Shown here piece by piece: positions 29,532 to 39,599 of a DNA stretch of 64,000 bases (positions are counted from its first letter, which is position 1; every line of letters starts with the position of its first letter). Position numbers and translations under genes: made by a program. The DNA is taken from positions 3,658,001-3,722,000 of the forward strand of contig NZ_CP048114.1 in assembly GCF_010093025.1 (NCBI RefSeq), written 5' to 3'. The notes beneath the pieces are model-generated. The model was not told where the DNA came from. It searched no databases and was given only the letters and a program-made list of their open reading frames with translations. Source of the stretch: Edaphobacter sp. 12200R-103 (GTDB lineage: Bacteria; Acidobacteriota; Terriglobia; Terriglobales; Acidobacteriaceae).

Positions 29532-29807
29532 ATGAAGCGGATTGTGAATAATATCAGCCCCCAACAACTGGAAGTTTTTTCTAAGGAGATTCAACGGCGA
29601 ACCGGAAGCGAACTGACAGGGCATCAGGGAGAGTTGGAGGTACAGGGGTTCCGCGTTCAGTATTTCTACGATGAAGTACAGCGGACCCTGGAGATTGAGC
29701 TGAAGAGTAAACCCTGGTATGTTCCGCAAAAACTTATTGAGGCCAAGGTAGACGAGTTTCTCGCTGGCCCTGGTAAGGATCTTCTTGCGGGAAAGACGGT
29801 GAGATAG
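29532..29807 (+). CDS. Small conserved-looking protein of unknown function
   Basis: The 91-residue product begins MKRIVNNISPQQLEVFSKEI and contains a beta hairpin GELEVQGFRVQYFYDEVQRTLEIELKSK, then WYVPQKLIEAKVDEFL. Its good helical–strand alternation and coding-type composition support a real gene. No motif identifies its role. It lies 150 bases before the first PKS gene on the same strand and marks the left edge of the cluster. Confidence 0.65.
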   Translation: MKRIVNNISPQQLEVFSKEIQRRTGSELTGHQGELEVQGFRVQYFYDEVQRTLEIELKSKPWYVPQKLIEAKVDEFLAGPGKDLLAGKTVR

Positions 29808-29877
29808 CAGTGAGCGTTTTCTGTTCTCAAGGCTTCGCAGGCAGAGTGTGAGGATGCGATTGTGAAACTTCAACGAT

Positions 29878-29894
29878 GCGGAATTTGCTTCCGC
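29878..29894. promoter_or_regulatory. Inverted repeat upstream of the first PKS gene
   Basis: GCGGAA and TTCCGC flank TTTGC, 64 bases upstream of the ATG of the PKS gene. No T run follows, so an operator or 5'-leader hairpin is more likely than a terminator. The arms are only six bases. Confidence 0.3.
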
Positions 29895-29958
29895 GGCCTT
29901 GTCCAAGCCAATCTGTTATAAACAAGACAATCAGAATCAAGCATTTCGCGGTGACCCG

Positions 29959-32900
29959 ATGAGCAATACGCTGAGCTTCTCACGAGGGACATATCGCGTT
30001 GGTGACGCGGCGCTTTTCGCCTGTTCGTCATCGTCGCGTTCAGATCTGCTCGACCATTTGCGCGTGGTGAGAAGCAATGGCCGGAATGGGTATGAGTCTC
30101 CCACGGATGTTCTCCATCCTTCTCCAGAGGGAACTTATCGGCTGGCCATCGTCAGTAAAAGTGCTGAAGATTTTGCGGCGAAGCTGGATCTGGCAATCTC
30201 ACGGTTGGCCAGTGAAGAGTCTCGCCTGAACCTGGGACAAGAGATCCTGTATGGTCTGACGACGGACTACGATCATCTGCGGAAGACAGCTTTTGTCTTT
30301 CCCGGCCTCGGTGTGCCGACCCAAACGATGTTCCAGGATCTGCATAGCAGGTTTCCTGCGGTGCGTGGATGGTTTGATCCCATTCAGGCCTCCGAGTTGG
30401 CTTACTTCCGGCAGAGAATTCCTATTCTTCCGGAAGACGAAGTGATTAATGAGCAGGACACTCCCGGCGACGAAGAGATGCGTCAGTTCGATTCGATGCA
30501 GGAGATGTTGCTGGCCAACGTTGCCGTATTCAAGTTATTGCAGAGCGTAGGCTTTTCCGCCGACGCGATGGTGGGACACAGTCACGGCGAGCAGGCCCTT
30601 TTACTGGCTTCGGGAATGGTGAAGCATTCGGCGGAGATGTTTTATCTGCTTCGCCGAATTGCACGGGCAACGATTGTCAGTTCGGCAGGGCCACCGTTGG
30701 CGACGCTGGCTGTGGCGACGACTGCCCGCTTTACGGCGGACGACCTGATGCGTGCCTGTGGGACTTCGGTCGTCGTGGCGCTGGATAACTGCCCTGGGCA
30801 ACGTGTGGTCTGCGGGCCATCTGACGCGATCGCATCGGTTGCCGATGCCGTGAGAGCAAGAGGAGGACTCTGTTTTCCGATGCCGGGGCTCAGTCAGCCG
30901 GTTCATACGCCGGACTTTCCGGTAAGCGAACGGCGGCTGCGCAAGATTTATGGAGAGATTGGCATTGAGGCCGCCGATGTTACTGCTTACAGCTGCACAT
31001 CGGCGGCGCCGTTTCCTTCTCACGCTGCGGAGATCCGTGAACTGCTGGTGCAGCAGTGGCTTAGGCCTGTGCGTTTTCGTGAGACCGTAGAGCGTCTCTA
31101 TGACGATGGTGTTAGAACCTTTGTCGAATTGGGTCCAGGTGGCAAGGTCACCGGATTTATTCGAGATATTCTGCGGAACACAGACGCTATCGCGCTTGCG
31201 GTGCACCAGGAGGGGCGTTCGACGATTCATCAGCTGAAGCTGACACTGGCGAAGCTCTTTGTGCGCGGGCATGACCTGGACCTTTCCAGCGTGCTTGGAG
31301 GGGAACGGGAAGCGAACAGCGAGATCGTGATCGAGACAGAGGATGTAAGGCCGCAGCCCCCAATGGGGATTCTGGAGATTGTGCTGCGGCATGTGGCGCG
31401 CTTGCTCGATGGGGAAGAAGGCGATCAGGGGGAGATGCTCGATCCCAGGCGCGGCTTCTTCGAGATGGGGCTGACCTCTCTGGGAGCGGTCGAACTGGCC
31501 GCAAGACTGAGTGAAGAGTGCGGTGTTGCGCTGGCGGATACTGCCGCATTTGAGTTTCCCTCGCCTGAGAGCCTTGCCGGGTTCATTGAACGTCAATTGC
31601 GCCCGGTGTCGGAGCCATCTTCCGCTGAACCGGCACGATCGAGTCCATCGTGGGATGCGCATGACGATATCGCCATCATTGGCATGGGCCTGCGTTTGCC
31701 TGGAGGCGCCAACTCGCCAAAGCTATTCTGGGAGCTTCTGCGGGAGGGGCGTGATGCCATTGCGGAGGTTCCGCGGGGACGGTGGGAAGGGAACGAAGAT
31801 TGGGACGACGCCGTGCGTTCCGGTGGATTTCTTCAGGAGGTGGATGGATTTGATGCGGCTTTTTTCGGCATATCTCCGCGGGAAGCGGAGACGCTGGACC
31901 CTCAGCAACGTCTGTTGCTGGAGGTTTCATGGGAGGCGCTTGAGAATGCGGGCATCAATCCACAAAGGTTAAGACAGTCGCAGACCGGTGTCTTCTGTGG
32001 CATCAGCAGCAACGATTATGCGATGCGCTTTTCCAGCGCGGAAAGACTTGCGATCAATGGGTATATCGGGACGGGAAATGCCGCGAGCGTTGCGGTAGGC
32101 AGGATCTCCTATCTGCTGGGTCTAAATGGACCCTCCCTTGCAGTTGATACGGCATGCTCCTCCTCGCTGGTGGCGGTGCATCTTGCGTGCCAGAGCCTTC
32201 GTTTGCACGAAAGCGATATGGCCCTTGCGGGGGGAGTGAACTTGCTGTTGTCTCCCGAGACAAGCCTGTTTCTTCACTATGGACAGGCTCTGTCGGGGAC
32301 CGGGCGTTGCAGGACCTTCGACGCTTCGGCGGATGGCTACGTTCGCGCGGAAGGTTGCGGTGTTGTGGTGTTGAAGCGGCTACAGAATGCTATTGCTGAT
32401 GGAGATCGAATCTGCGCGGTGATTCGCGGCTCGGCGATAAATCACGATGGACAAAGCAGCGGCCTGACGGTGCCTAGTGGAAAGGCACAGGAGGCGGTGC
32501 TTCGAACTGCGTTGCAGGCAGCCTGCATCGACCCGCTGGACGTCGATTACGTGGAGGCACACGGCACCGGCACGCCGCTGGGTGACCCCATCGAGGTACG
32601 TGCGCTCAGCTCTGTATACTGCGCGCAGCGATCGACAGACAAGCCGCTCCGCTTAGGTTCGGTGAAGACCAATGTTGGTCATCTGGAGGCCGCTGCCGGG
32701 ATTACTGCTTTGATTAAGGTGGTGCTTCAGCTCCAGGAGCGGGCGTATGCACCAAGCCTGCATTTTTCACAACCGAACCCGCGCATTCCCTGGCAGGAGA
32801 GTCCGCTTGAGGTGTGTGCGCAATTCGCCCGATGGGAGACGCCACGCCGAATTGCCGGGGTTAGTTCGTTCGGCATGAGCGGAACGAACGCGCATGTTCT

Positions 32901-35451
32901 GTTGCAGTCGGCTCCGAATGCGGTGGAGCCGGTGGAAGCTATTCCTGCAGAGCGAAGCCAGCTTCTCATGCTCTCTGCGCAGAGCGAGTCTGCGCTCAGA
33001 CAACTGGAGACGACCTACGGCAACTCGCAGGGGTTGAGCGAGAAATCGAGCCTGGCGGCACTTTGCTACACCGCCAATGTGGGACGAGCGCAGTTCCGCT
33101 ATCGCAGGGCGGTGGTGGGAAGAGATATGGAGGCGATCCAGAGCGCATTGCGCAATGTTTCGTCGCATCAATATCGCAAGAAGCGCCCAAAGATTGCGTT
33201 TCTCTTCTCGGGCCAGGGATCGCAGACCTTCGAGATGGGGCGTCAGCTCTATGTTGCGAATCGGCAATTTCGCCATGTGCTGCAGGAATGTGACGAGATT
33301 CTGAGGAAGGAGCGCGATATCCCGCTCCTGAAGATACTGATCGAGTCCTCGGAAGAGGTCTTGCAAACAGGAGTGCTGCAGCCGGCATTGTTTGCGATTG
33401 AATATGCACTTGCACAGACATGGAAGAGTTGGGGCATCCATCCAGATTTTGTTGTGGGCCACAGTGTTGGCGAGTATGCCGCGGCATGTCATGCCGGTGT
33501 GATGTCGTTGCGTTCCGCTTTGCTGCTTGTATCGGCGCGGGCAGCCTGCATGGAATCGATTCGCGACCGTGGAGCGATGCTGGCAGTAAGAGCTTCGGAA
33601 GAGCAGGTGAGGCGTTTGATCGATGTTGACGATCAAGCACTCTCGCTTGCCGCGGTTAACGGCCCCCAAAGCGTGGTGCTGTCAGGAAGCGAGAGAGCGA
33701 TTCATCGTGCAGGAGAGGTTCTGCACTCGGATGGAATGGCTTGTATACCGCTTAAGGTCTCGCACGCATTCCATTCCTCCCAGATGGATGCCGCAGTGGT
33801 GGAGTTTCAGAAGATGGCGGCTGACGCGATCTATAACGCTCCCCGGATTCCATGGGTTTCGACAGTGAGCGGTCGTCTGGCCGGAGAGGAGGTGCTGAAC
33901 ACAGGATACTGGGCGAAACAGATTCGCCAGACGGTGCGGTTCGCGGATGCCATAAAGACGCTTGCAGAAAATGGTGTCGAAGCTTTTCTTGAGATTGGCC
34001 CGCGTCCGGTCCTTATAGGCCTGGGGCGCGAGGCGATTGGACAGCCACAACATCTCTGGCTTGCAAGCCTGCATCCTCCCCGAGAGGAGAACGAACAGAT
34101 GCTGTCGAGCCTCGGACGCCTCTATGAATCGGGGTTCGATGTCGACCTCGAAGGCTTCTATGGGGCAGAGCGGTATGCGGCTGTTGAACTTCCGACCTAT
34201 CCGTTTGAGCGTACGCGGTACTGGATGACTGCTCCTTCTGGATCTTCTCGCAGTGCTCCAAGGGAGGAAACAAAACTGTCGGGCTCCCTTTTGGGCGAGC
34301 CTATGGACTTGCCTGGAGGGCGGGACCTGCGGTTTGAAGCCGAGGTCGCTACCGGAGAATTGCGGGAAGACTATAAGTCTTTCGGAAAGACTGCGTTGCC
34401 GGTCTCCGCAGGACTGGCTGTTGCGGTAGCGGCGGTAAGCAGGGCGCAGGGGAATGGAACAGTGCTGCTGGAAGAGTTCCTGCCCAAATCTGTTTTTAAG
34501 CTGGATGGGCTTGAACATCTCTCCATTCAAACGATTGTGACTCCTGAAGATAAAACCTCGTATCGAGTGGAGATCCATAGTCGTAGCGCGATCCATTGGG
34601 AGCAAATGGCATCCTGCTGCCTTCGAGACGTGGTTTCCCCGTCCGATCTCTGTAAAACGTTCCCTGGCGATGCAGGGCTGCCAGATATTGACGTGGCGCA
34701 GTTTTATGATTCGTCCGCCAAACTGGGTTTTGCCTATGGCAGCCGCCTGCGGGTGCTTGAGAAGCTGTCAGCAGGGAGCGGCAAGGCAGTGGGTGTAGTC
34801 GCTCGACGAGGAGATTTGCAGGACCCAACGCAATGGCCGCTCTTTGAGGGATGCTTCCAGGTGCTGGGAGCGGCTCTCTACTTGCGTGGAGATGTAGATG
34901 TGAGCGACTACTATTCGCCTGCGCGGATTGGGAGGATTCGACTCGAGCACGAACTTCCGGATCGATTTTTTGCAGTTGCTTGCTGCACAGAACTCCCCGA
35001 GGGGATTGCAGGAAACCTGTCTCTCTTCGAGTTTGACTCAAAGAAGTGGTTTGGCGAGATCGCGGAGGTTTTCTATACGGCCCTGGATATTCCGGGAAGC
35101 TTTCAGGGAGGCGAGGTAGAAGATGTTTCCGTTCCCGATTGGAAGAGTTGCGAAGAAAGCGAACAGCCACGCCTGATTCGGGAACATCTGCAAGATATCC
35201 TTTGCAGGATATTGCGCCGCCCTGATGTGTTTGCTCTTGAGATCGAGGAACCCTTTCAGCGTTTCGGAATGGATTCCTTGATGGCCACAGAGTTTTCCAA
35301 CACCTTACAAAGAGAGTTCGGGATTCGATTGCCGGTAGTTCACTTTATCGGGGAGAGTTCGCTCAGGACACTCTCTGACGAGGTGATATCGCAGCTGCGT
35401 GAAATCGCGACGGCAGAGGAGACGGTGGAGTGGGTGGAGGGTGTGTTATGA
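29959..35451 (+). CDS. Type I polyketide synthase: AT–ACP–KS–AT–degenerate DH–ACP
   Basis: From ATG 29959 the protein has 1830 residues. In order: a PfaB-like acyltransferase (Ser about 208 in GHSHGE; His in QPVHTPDF); ACP1 (Ser about 507 in MGLTSLGA); KS with Cys about 733 in DTACSSS, His in EAHGTGT and KTNVGHLEAAAG; AT2 with Ser about 1169 in GHSVGEYAAA and SHAFHSS, the malonyl-type signature; a DH fold at about 1440-1715 with its His replaced by Tyr (DYKSFGKTALP) and its Asp by Glu (LFEGCFQ); and ACP2 (Ser about 1773 in GMDSLMA). There is no KR or ER. It behaves as a loading unit plus one extension module feeding the NRPS, whose ATG overlaps its stop (ATGA). A TTG at 29899 is an alternative start. 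Confidence 0.93.
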   Translation: MSNTLSFSRGTYRVGDAALFACSSSSRSDLLDHLRVVRSNGRNGYESPTDVLHPSPEGTYRLAIVSKSAEDFAAKLDLAISRLASEESRLNLGQEILYGLTTDYDHLRKTAFVFPGLGVPTQTMFQDLHSRFPAVRGWFDPIQASELAYFRQRIPILPEDEVINEQDTPGDEEMRQFDSMQEMLLANVAVFKLLQSVGFSADAMVGHSHGEQALLLASGMVKHSAEMFYLLRRIARATIVSSAGPPLATLAVATTARFTADDLMRACGTSVVVALDNCPGQRVVCGPSDAIASVADAVRARGGLCFPMPGLSQPVHTPDFPVSERRLRKIYGEIGIEAADVTAYSCTSAAPFPSHAAEIRELLVQQWLRPVRFRETVERLYDDGVRTFVELGPGGKVTGFIRDILRNTDAIALAVHQEGRSTIHQLKLTLAKLFVRGHDLDLSSVLGGEREANSEIVIETEDVRPQPPMGILEIVLRHVARLLDGEEGDQGEMLDPRRGFFEMGLTSLGAVELAARLSEECGVALADTAAFEFPSPESLAGFIERQLRPVSEPSSAEPARSSPSWDAHDDIAIIGMGLRLPGGANSPKLFWELLREGRDAIAEVPRGRWEGNEDWDDAVRSGGFLQEVDGFDAAFFGISPREAETLDPQQRLLLEVSWEALENAGINPQRLRQSQTGVFCGISSNDYAMRFSSAERLAINGYIGTGNAASVAVGRISYLLGLNGPSLAVDTACSSSLVAVHLACQSLRLHESDMALAGGVNLLLSPETSLFLHYGQALSGTGRCRTFDASADGYVRAEGCGVVVLKRLQNAIADGDRICAVIRGSAINHDGQSSGLTVPSGKAQEAVLRTALQAACIDPLDVDYVEAHGTGTPLGDPIEVRALSSVYCAQRSTDKPLRLGSVKTNVGHLEAAAGITALIKVVLQLQERAYAPSLHFSQPNPRIPWQESPLEVCAQFARWETPRRIAGVSSFGMSGTNAHVLLQSAPNAVEPVEAIPAERSQLLMLSAQSESALRQLETTYGNSQGLSEKSSLAALCYTANVGRAQFRYRRAVVGRDMEAIQSALRNVSSHQYRKKRPKIAFLFSGQGSQTFEMGRQLYVANRQFRHVLQECDEILRKERDIPLLKILIESSEEVLQTGVLQPALFAIEYALAQTWKSWGIHPDFVVGHSVGEYAAACHAGVMSLRSALLLVSARAACMESIRDRGAMLAVRASEEQVRRLIDVDDQALSLAAVNGPQSVVLSGSERAIHRAGEVLHSDGMACIPLKVSHAFHSSQMDAAVVEFQKMAADAIYNAPRIPWVSTVSGRLAGEEVLNTGYWAKQIRQTVRFADAIKTLAENGVEAFLEIGPRPVLIGLGREAIGQPQHLWLASLHPPREENEQMLSSLGRLYESGFDVDLEGFYGAERYAAVELPTYPFERTRYWMTAPSGSSRSAPREETKLSGSLLGEPMDLPGGRDLRFEAEVATGELREDYKSFGKTALPVSAGLAVAVAAVSRAQGNGTVLLEEFLPKSVFKLDGLEHLSIQTIVTPEDKTSYRVEIHSRSAIHWEQMASCCLRDVVSPSDLCKTFPGDAGLPDIDVAQFYDSSAKLGFAYGSRLRVLEKLSAGSGKAVGVVARRGDLQDPTQWPLFEGCFQVLGAALYLRGDVDVSDYYSPARIGRIRLEHELPDRFFAVACCTELPEGIAGNLSLFEFDSKKWFGEIAEVFYTALDIPGSFQGGEVEDVSVPDWKSCEESEQPRLIREHLQDILCRILRRPDVFALEIEEPFQRFGMDSLMATEFSNTLQREFGIRLPVVHFIGESSLRTLSDEVISQLREIATAEETVEWVEGVL

Positions 35452-38400
35452 GTGCTCTCGACCTATTGCGGGAGTTTGTGCTGTTGGGGTGGAGCTTCCA
35501 TCGCGATGGCGAACAGCTAAGGTATCGTGCTCCGCGACGTGCTCTTGGTGAGAACGATTTAGCTCGGCTCAAGACGCATAAAGCCGAGATTCTGGAGTTG
35601 CTGCGTTCTACGCCGGAGTGTGTCGAACTGGCCCCGCTGTCTTACAATCAGCGTGCTCTGTGGTTTCTTTGGGTGCTGGCTCCGGAGAGCACCGCCTATA
35701 ACCAGTCGTACAGCATGCATACGTCGAAGCGGACATCGGGTGCCGTGTGGCGCGAGGTGTGCACGCGGTTGGTAGCCAGGCATCCCATGCTGCGGACCAG
35801 ATTTTCTCTTCTCCGTGAGGGTCCCGTCCAGCAGGTGCATCGAATAGAAGATATTGCATGGCAGACGACGGATTTGAGCCGGAGTGCCTCGGCCGATCAG
35901 GAGCGTCTCATCGCAGCAGCCCACCGAGTATCGTTCGACCTTGAGAACGATTTTCCGGTGCGATTCCACGTCTTCTATTTACCGGAAGGCCGCCTGCAGT
36001 TGTTGATCACGATGCACCACATTGTTTGCGACGGATGGTCGATGGAGATCATACGCCGCGAACTGGAGGCGATGTATGACGCGTGTGTTGCTGGACGCGA
36101 AGTTCAGCTGCCAACGCTTGAAACGAGCTATCGGGATTATGTCTGGTGGCAACGTGATCTTCTTGATGGCCCCCGAGGTGAGGCTTTGTGGCAGTACTGG
36201 AAGGAGTGGCTTGCAGGGCCGCTGCCAGTGATGCAACTTCCGACGGACAGGCCTCGTCCTGCCGTACAGACTTACGAAGGGGACGCCATTGACTTTCAGA
36301 TTCCACAGGAGCTTGCGGAAGGCTTGCGCAAGCTTTCGCGTGAGGCAGGAGCGACACTTTATTCCACGCTGCTGACGGCTTATCTTGTGCTGTTGTTTCG
36401 ATGGACGAGACAGCGCGATCTCTTGATTGGCACGCCGACAGCCGGCCGCACTCGAATGGAGGATACGAACGTCATAGGCTACTTCGTCGATCCGATCGTT
36501 ATCCGCGCCCGTTTGGAGGAGGGGGAGACGCTCGGAAGCCTGCTGAAGCAGGTTCGGCTGACAGTATTGGAGGCGCTTAGCCATCGCGATTTTCCCTTTG
36601 CTCTGTTGGTAGAACGCCTTCGCATCGAACGGGACCCCAGCCGATCGCCAATATTCGATACAACATTCAATTTTTTGAGCCGCAGAGAAGCAGAGGAAGA
36701 TCATCCGAAGGAGGCGCCGAAGCTTCGTCAAGCCGATGGCAAGTTCGATCTGGCACTTACTGTGCTAGAGAATGGCGATCAGCTGCATGCTTCGCTGGGC
36801 TATAACTCTGCTCTTTTCGATGCTTCCACGGTCGATCGGCTTTCACAGTGCTGGCTTGCGGTGCTGAAGGGGATGGTGACGAATCCAGATACAGCCTGCG
36901 ACCGGGTGGCCCTGCGGAGTTCAGATGAGCCGAGATTGATCCCGGCGCTGATGGGGCGTCCGTGGCGGGAAGTGAAGCTCGCTCATGAATTGTTTGAGCA
37001 GCAGGCCAGGGCTACTCCGGACAGCCCTGCAATCAAAGCGAACGGTGCGACGCTCAGCTACAGGGATGTGAATGGAAGGGCCAATTGTCTGGCTCGGCGG
37101 CTTGTGGCGCTTGGTGTGAAGCGAGATTCGCAGGTTGCGGTCTGCACGGGACGTTCCCCCGAGTTTCTCGTAGCTATCCTGGCGGTATGGAAGGCTGGTG
37201 GTTCTTATATTCCAATCGATCCAACGTATCCCCGCGAGCTGAGAGACTATTTTCTGCATCAGGCGCGTGCGTGCGTTCTGCTGATGCAGGAAGACCTGGC
37301 GTCCAGCTGGCAGGGAAGCGATTTGCCGCAGTTATTGATTGAGAAAGAACTGAAGGCTGTGGAGGAGAATCTTCATCTTCCCGCAGATCCCAACCAGCTG
37401 GCTTATGTTATCTATACGTCTGGATCTACGGGGAAGCCCAAAGGGGTAGCGGTCGAACACCGTTCGCTCTCGAACTATATCGATGGGATGATCGAAGATC
37501 TGGAGATTGAGCCGCATTCGCAGTTTGCGTTTCTCTCGACAATCGGTGCCGATCTTGGAAATACAGCTATCTTTCTTTCCGTTGGGACAGGCGGATGCCT
37601 GCACATGCTGCCCGAGCATTTGTTGATTGATAGCTCCGGATTCAGAGCGTATATGACGGATCATTCGATCGACTATCTGAAGATTGTTCCTTCGCATTTT
37701 GCCGCTCTTACGGCTCAGGGCGATGTATCGGCAGCCATGCCCAATCGAGGCCTGATACTTGGCGGCGAGGGTGCAAGTCCACGATGGGTGAGGGAGTTGC
37801 AGGAACACCGTCCTGGCTGCCGCATCTTCAATCATTATGGTCCGACCGAAACTACGATTGGTGTGTTGAGCTACCGTTTCAGCGGCGAGGAGGGGAATCC
37901 TGGAACGCGGTTTCTTCCGCTCAGGAAAGCGGTACCGGGTTGCAACATTTATCTGCTGGATGAGAATGGCGAAAGTGTATCCCAGGGCTTTGTAGGAGAG
38001 GTCGCCATCGGAGGACGGTGTGTCGCACGTGGATATATTCATGCCCCTGCGCTGACGGAGGAACGCTTTGTTTCTTACCCGGAAGCGGGCGTTTTGTACC
38101 GCACGGGAGACATGGCTCGACAGCTTGGCACCGGGGATCTTGAGTTGCTTGGGCGCCAGGATCAACAGGTCAGCCTGCGGGGCTTCCGGGTAGAGTTGGG
38201 TCATGTTGAGACGGTGCTGCGGAGGGAGGGTAACCTGCAGCAATGTGTTGTTCTCCCCATATCTCATCGAGGAGAGATCACTCACCTGGCGGCATACGCC
38301 GTTTGTGGTCGCAGAGCTGAAGACATTTGGCCAACGCCATCCTCGTTGCGGGAGATAGCGAAACGAATGCTCCCTCCGTATATGGTGCCCGAGCGATATA

Positions 38401-39599
38401 TCATTCTCGATCGCATGCCGGTAACCGCGAACGGAAAGATCGATAGGGCCCGTTTGTTGGAGGCTCCTGGAATAGAAGAGGCGGCGAAGGGCTACGCATC
38501 CGCGCGCGATCATGTGGAGTTTCGTCTCGTTGAGATGATGACTGCGGTCCTGGGAGCGAGCAACATCGGCGTGCGCGATGACTTCTTCCAACTTGGTGGC
38601 CATTCGTTGCTGTGTGTGCAACTGGCCGGCATGATCTTCGATGAATTTCAGGTGCGGCTCCCGCTTCCTGCCTTCTTTCGTTACCGAACCGTGGAGCAAC
38701 TTGCTTCCTGTGTACGTGCAGGGGCAACCGCGGCGCGCTCGTGTCTGGTGCCTATTCGACAATCCGGCACGGAGGAGCCCCTCTTTCTATTTCCCGGAGC
38801 CGGTGGAAGTACCGTGTATTTCTATCCCCTGGTGCAGAGTCTTGAAGCAGAACGGCCCGTATGGGGAATACAGTACCTAGCGCCAAAGGAAGACGGACAA
38901 CTGCCGAAGAGCGTTGAAGAGATGGCCGCGTATGCGGTAGATGCGATAAGGCGAGAGATCGGAACGCAAGGCCCCTTCCATCTGGCCGGGCATTCGCTGG
39001 GAGGGCTGGTGGCCTTTGAAGCCGCTCGTCAATTGCAGGCGCTTGGTTGCGAGACGGTGTTTCTCGGCGTGATGGACAATGCCGCTCCGGCAAGTACGCC
39101 GGTCGACTGCGATCACTGGGATGAATCCCGCTGGCTGAGGCACATCGGGATTCGACTGGAGAAGTTGTATGACGCGACGCTTGGAGTCTCGGACGAACTG
39201 ACGGTCGATACGCTTCTGGAGCGAATGTTATCCGCAGGTCTGCTGCCGCCCGGAACAAACAATTCCTACCTGCGAGGCTTCATTGACGTTTATTGTGCCA
39301 ATGCCATCGCGGCCGCACGTTATTGTCCTACAGGCTCGCCACTCCCGGTTAGGATCACCCTCTTCCGAGCATCGGAAGAGGACGGTGAGGTAGGCGTGCA
39401 AGGTGCTCCGTCGGTGGAGAATTCACTTGGGTGGCGGAAGTATACCGATTGCGGTGTTGAAGTCCTGTCCGTGCCAGGGACTCACATCACCATGTTGACC
39501 GAACCGAATGTTCGTGAACTGGCACACTCTCTCCAAGGGTGTCTCGCCAAGACCTTGCAAGTTCCAGTTGCAAGCGGAAATATGAGGGATCTCGACTGA
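35448..39599 (+). CDS. Nonribosomal peptide synthetase: docking–C–A–T–TE, predicted aspartate
   Basis: The 1383-residue product has a TubC-like N-terminal docking segment (1-55), a condensation domain (HHIVCDGWS at about 190), an adenylation domain (IYTSGSTGKPKG at about 655, NHYGPTE, RTGDMAR, NGKIDR), a thiolation domain (GGHSL, Ser about 1053) and a thioesterase (GHSLGG, Ser about 1183; terminal GTH). Manual alignment to the GrsA pocket reads D-L-T-K-I-G-H-I-G-K, one substitution from the known aspartate code. The domain order fits chain capture from the upstream PKS, addition of one residue and release. It is translationally coupled to both neighbours. No epimerase or N-methyltransferase domain is present. 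Confidence 0.94.
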   Translation: MSALDLLREFVLLGWSFHRDGEQLRYRAPRRALGENDLARLKTHKAEILELLRSTPECVELAPLSYNQRALWFLWVLAPESTAYNQSYSMHTSKRTSGAVWREVCTRLVARHPMLRTRFSLLREGPVQQVHRIEDIAWQTTDLSRSASADQERLIAAAHRVSFDLENDFPVRFHVFYLPEGRLQLLITMHHIVCDGWSMEIIRRELEAMYDACVAGREVQLPTLETSYRDYVWWQRDLLDGPRGEALWQYWKEWLAGPLPVMQLPTDRPRPAVQTYEGDAIDFQIPQELAEGLRKLSREAGATLYSTLLTAYLVLLFRWTRQRDLLIGTPTAGRTRMEDTNVIGYFVDPIVIRARLEEGETLGSLLKQVRLTVLEALSHRDFPFALLVERLRIERDPSRSPIFDTTFNFLSRREAEEDHPKEAPKLRQADGKFDLALTVLENGDQLHASLGYNSALFDASTVDRLSQCWLAVLKGMVTNPDTACDRVALRSSDEPRLIPALMGRPWREVKLAHELFEQQARATPDSPAIKANGATLSYRDVNGRANCLARRLVALGVKRDSQVAVCTGRSPEFLVAILAVWKAGGSYIPIDPTYPRELRDYFLHQARACVLLMQEDLASSWQGSDLPQLLIEKELKAVEENLHLPADPNQLAYVIYTSGSTGKPKGVAVEHRSLSNYIDGMIEDLEIEPHSQFAFLSTIGADLGNTAIFLSVGTGGCLHMLPEHLLIDSSGFRAYMTDHSIDYLKIVPSHFAALTAQGDVSAAMPNRGLILGGEGASPRWVRELQEHRPGCRIFNHYGPTETTIGVLSYRFSGEEGNPGTRFLPLRKAVPGCNIYLLDENGESVSQGFVGEVAIGGRCVARGYIHAPALTEERFVSYPEAGVLYRTGDMARQLGTGDLELLGRQDQQVSLRGFRVELGHVETVLRREGNLQQCVVLPISHRGEITHLAAYAVCGRRAEDIWPTPSSLREIAKRMLPPYMVPERYIILDRMPVTANGKIDRARLLEAPGIEEAAKGYASARDHVEFRLVEMMTAVLGASNIGVRDDFFQLGGHSLLCVQLAGMIFDEFQVRLPLPAFFRYRTVEQLASCVRAGATAARSCLVPIRQSGTEEPLFLFPGAGGSTVYFYPLVQSLEAERPVWGIQYLAPKEDGQLPKSVEEMAAYAVDAIRREIGTQGPFHLAGHSLGGLVAFEAARQLQALGCETVFLGVMDNAAPASTPVDCDHWDESRWLRHIGIRLEKLYDATLGVSDELTVDTLLERMLSAGLLPPGTNNSYLRGFIDVYCANAIAAARYCPTGSPLPVRITLFRASEEDGEVGVQGAPSVENSLGWRKYTDCGVEVLSVPGTHITMLTEPNVRELAHSLQGCLAKTLQVPVASGNMRDLD

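Noticed and set aside
37332..38762. 476-codon open frame antisense to the NRPS adenylation domain
   Set aside because: The sense strand carries all adenylation and thiolation motifs.
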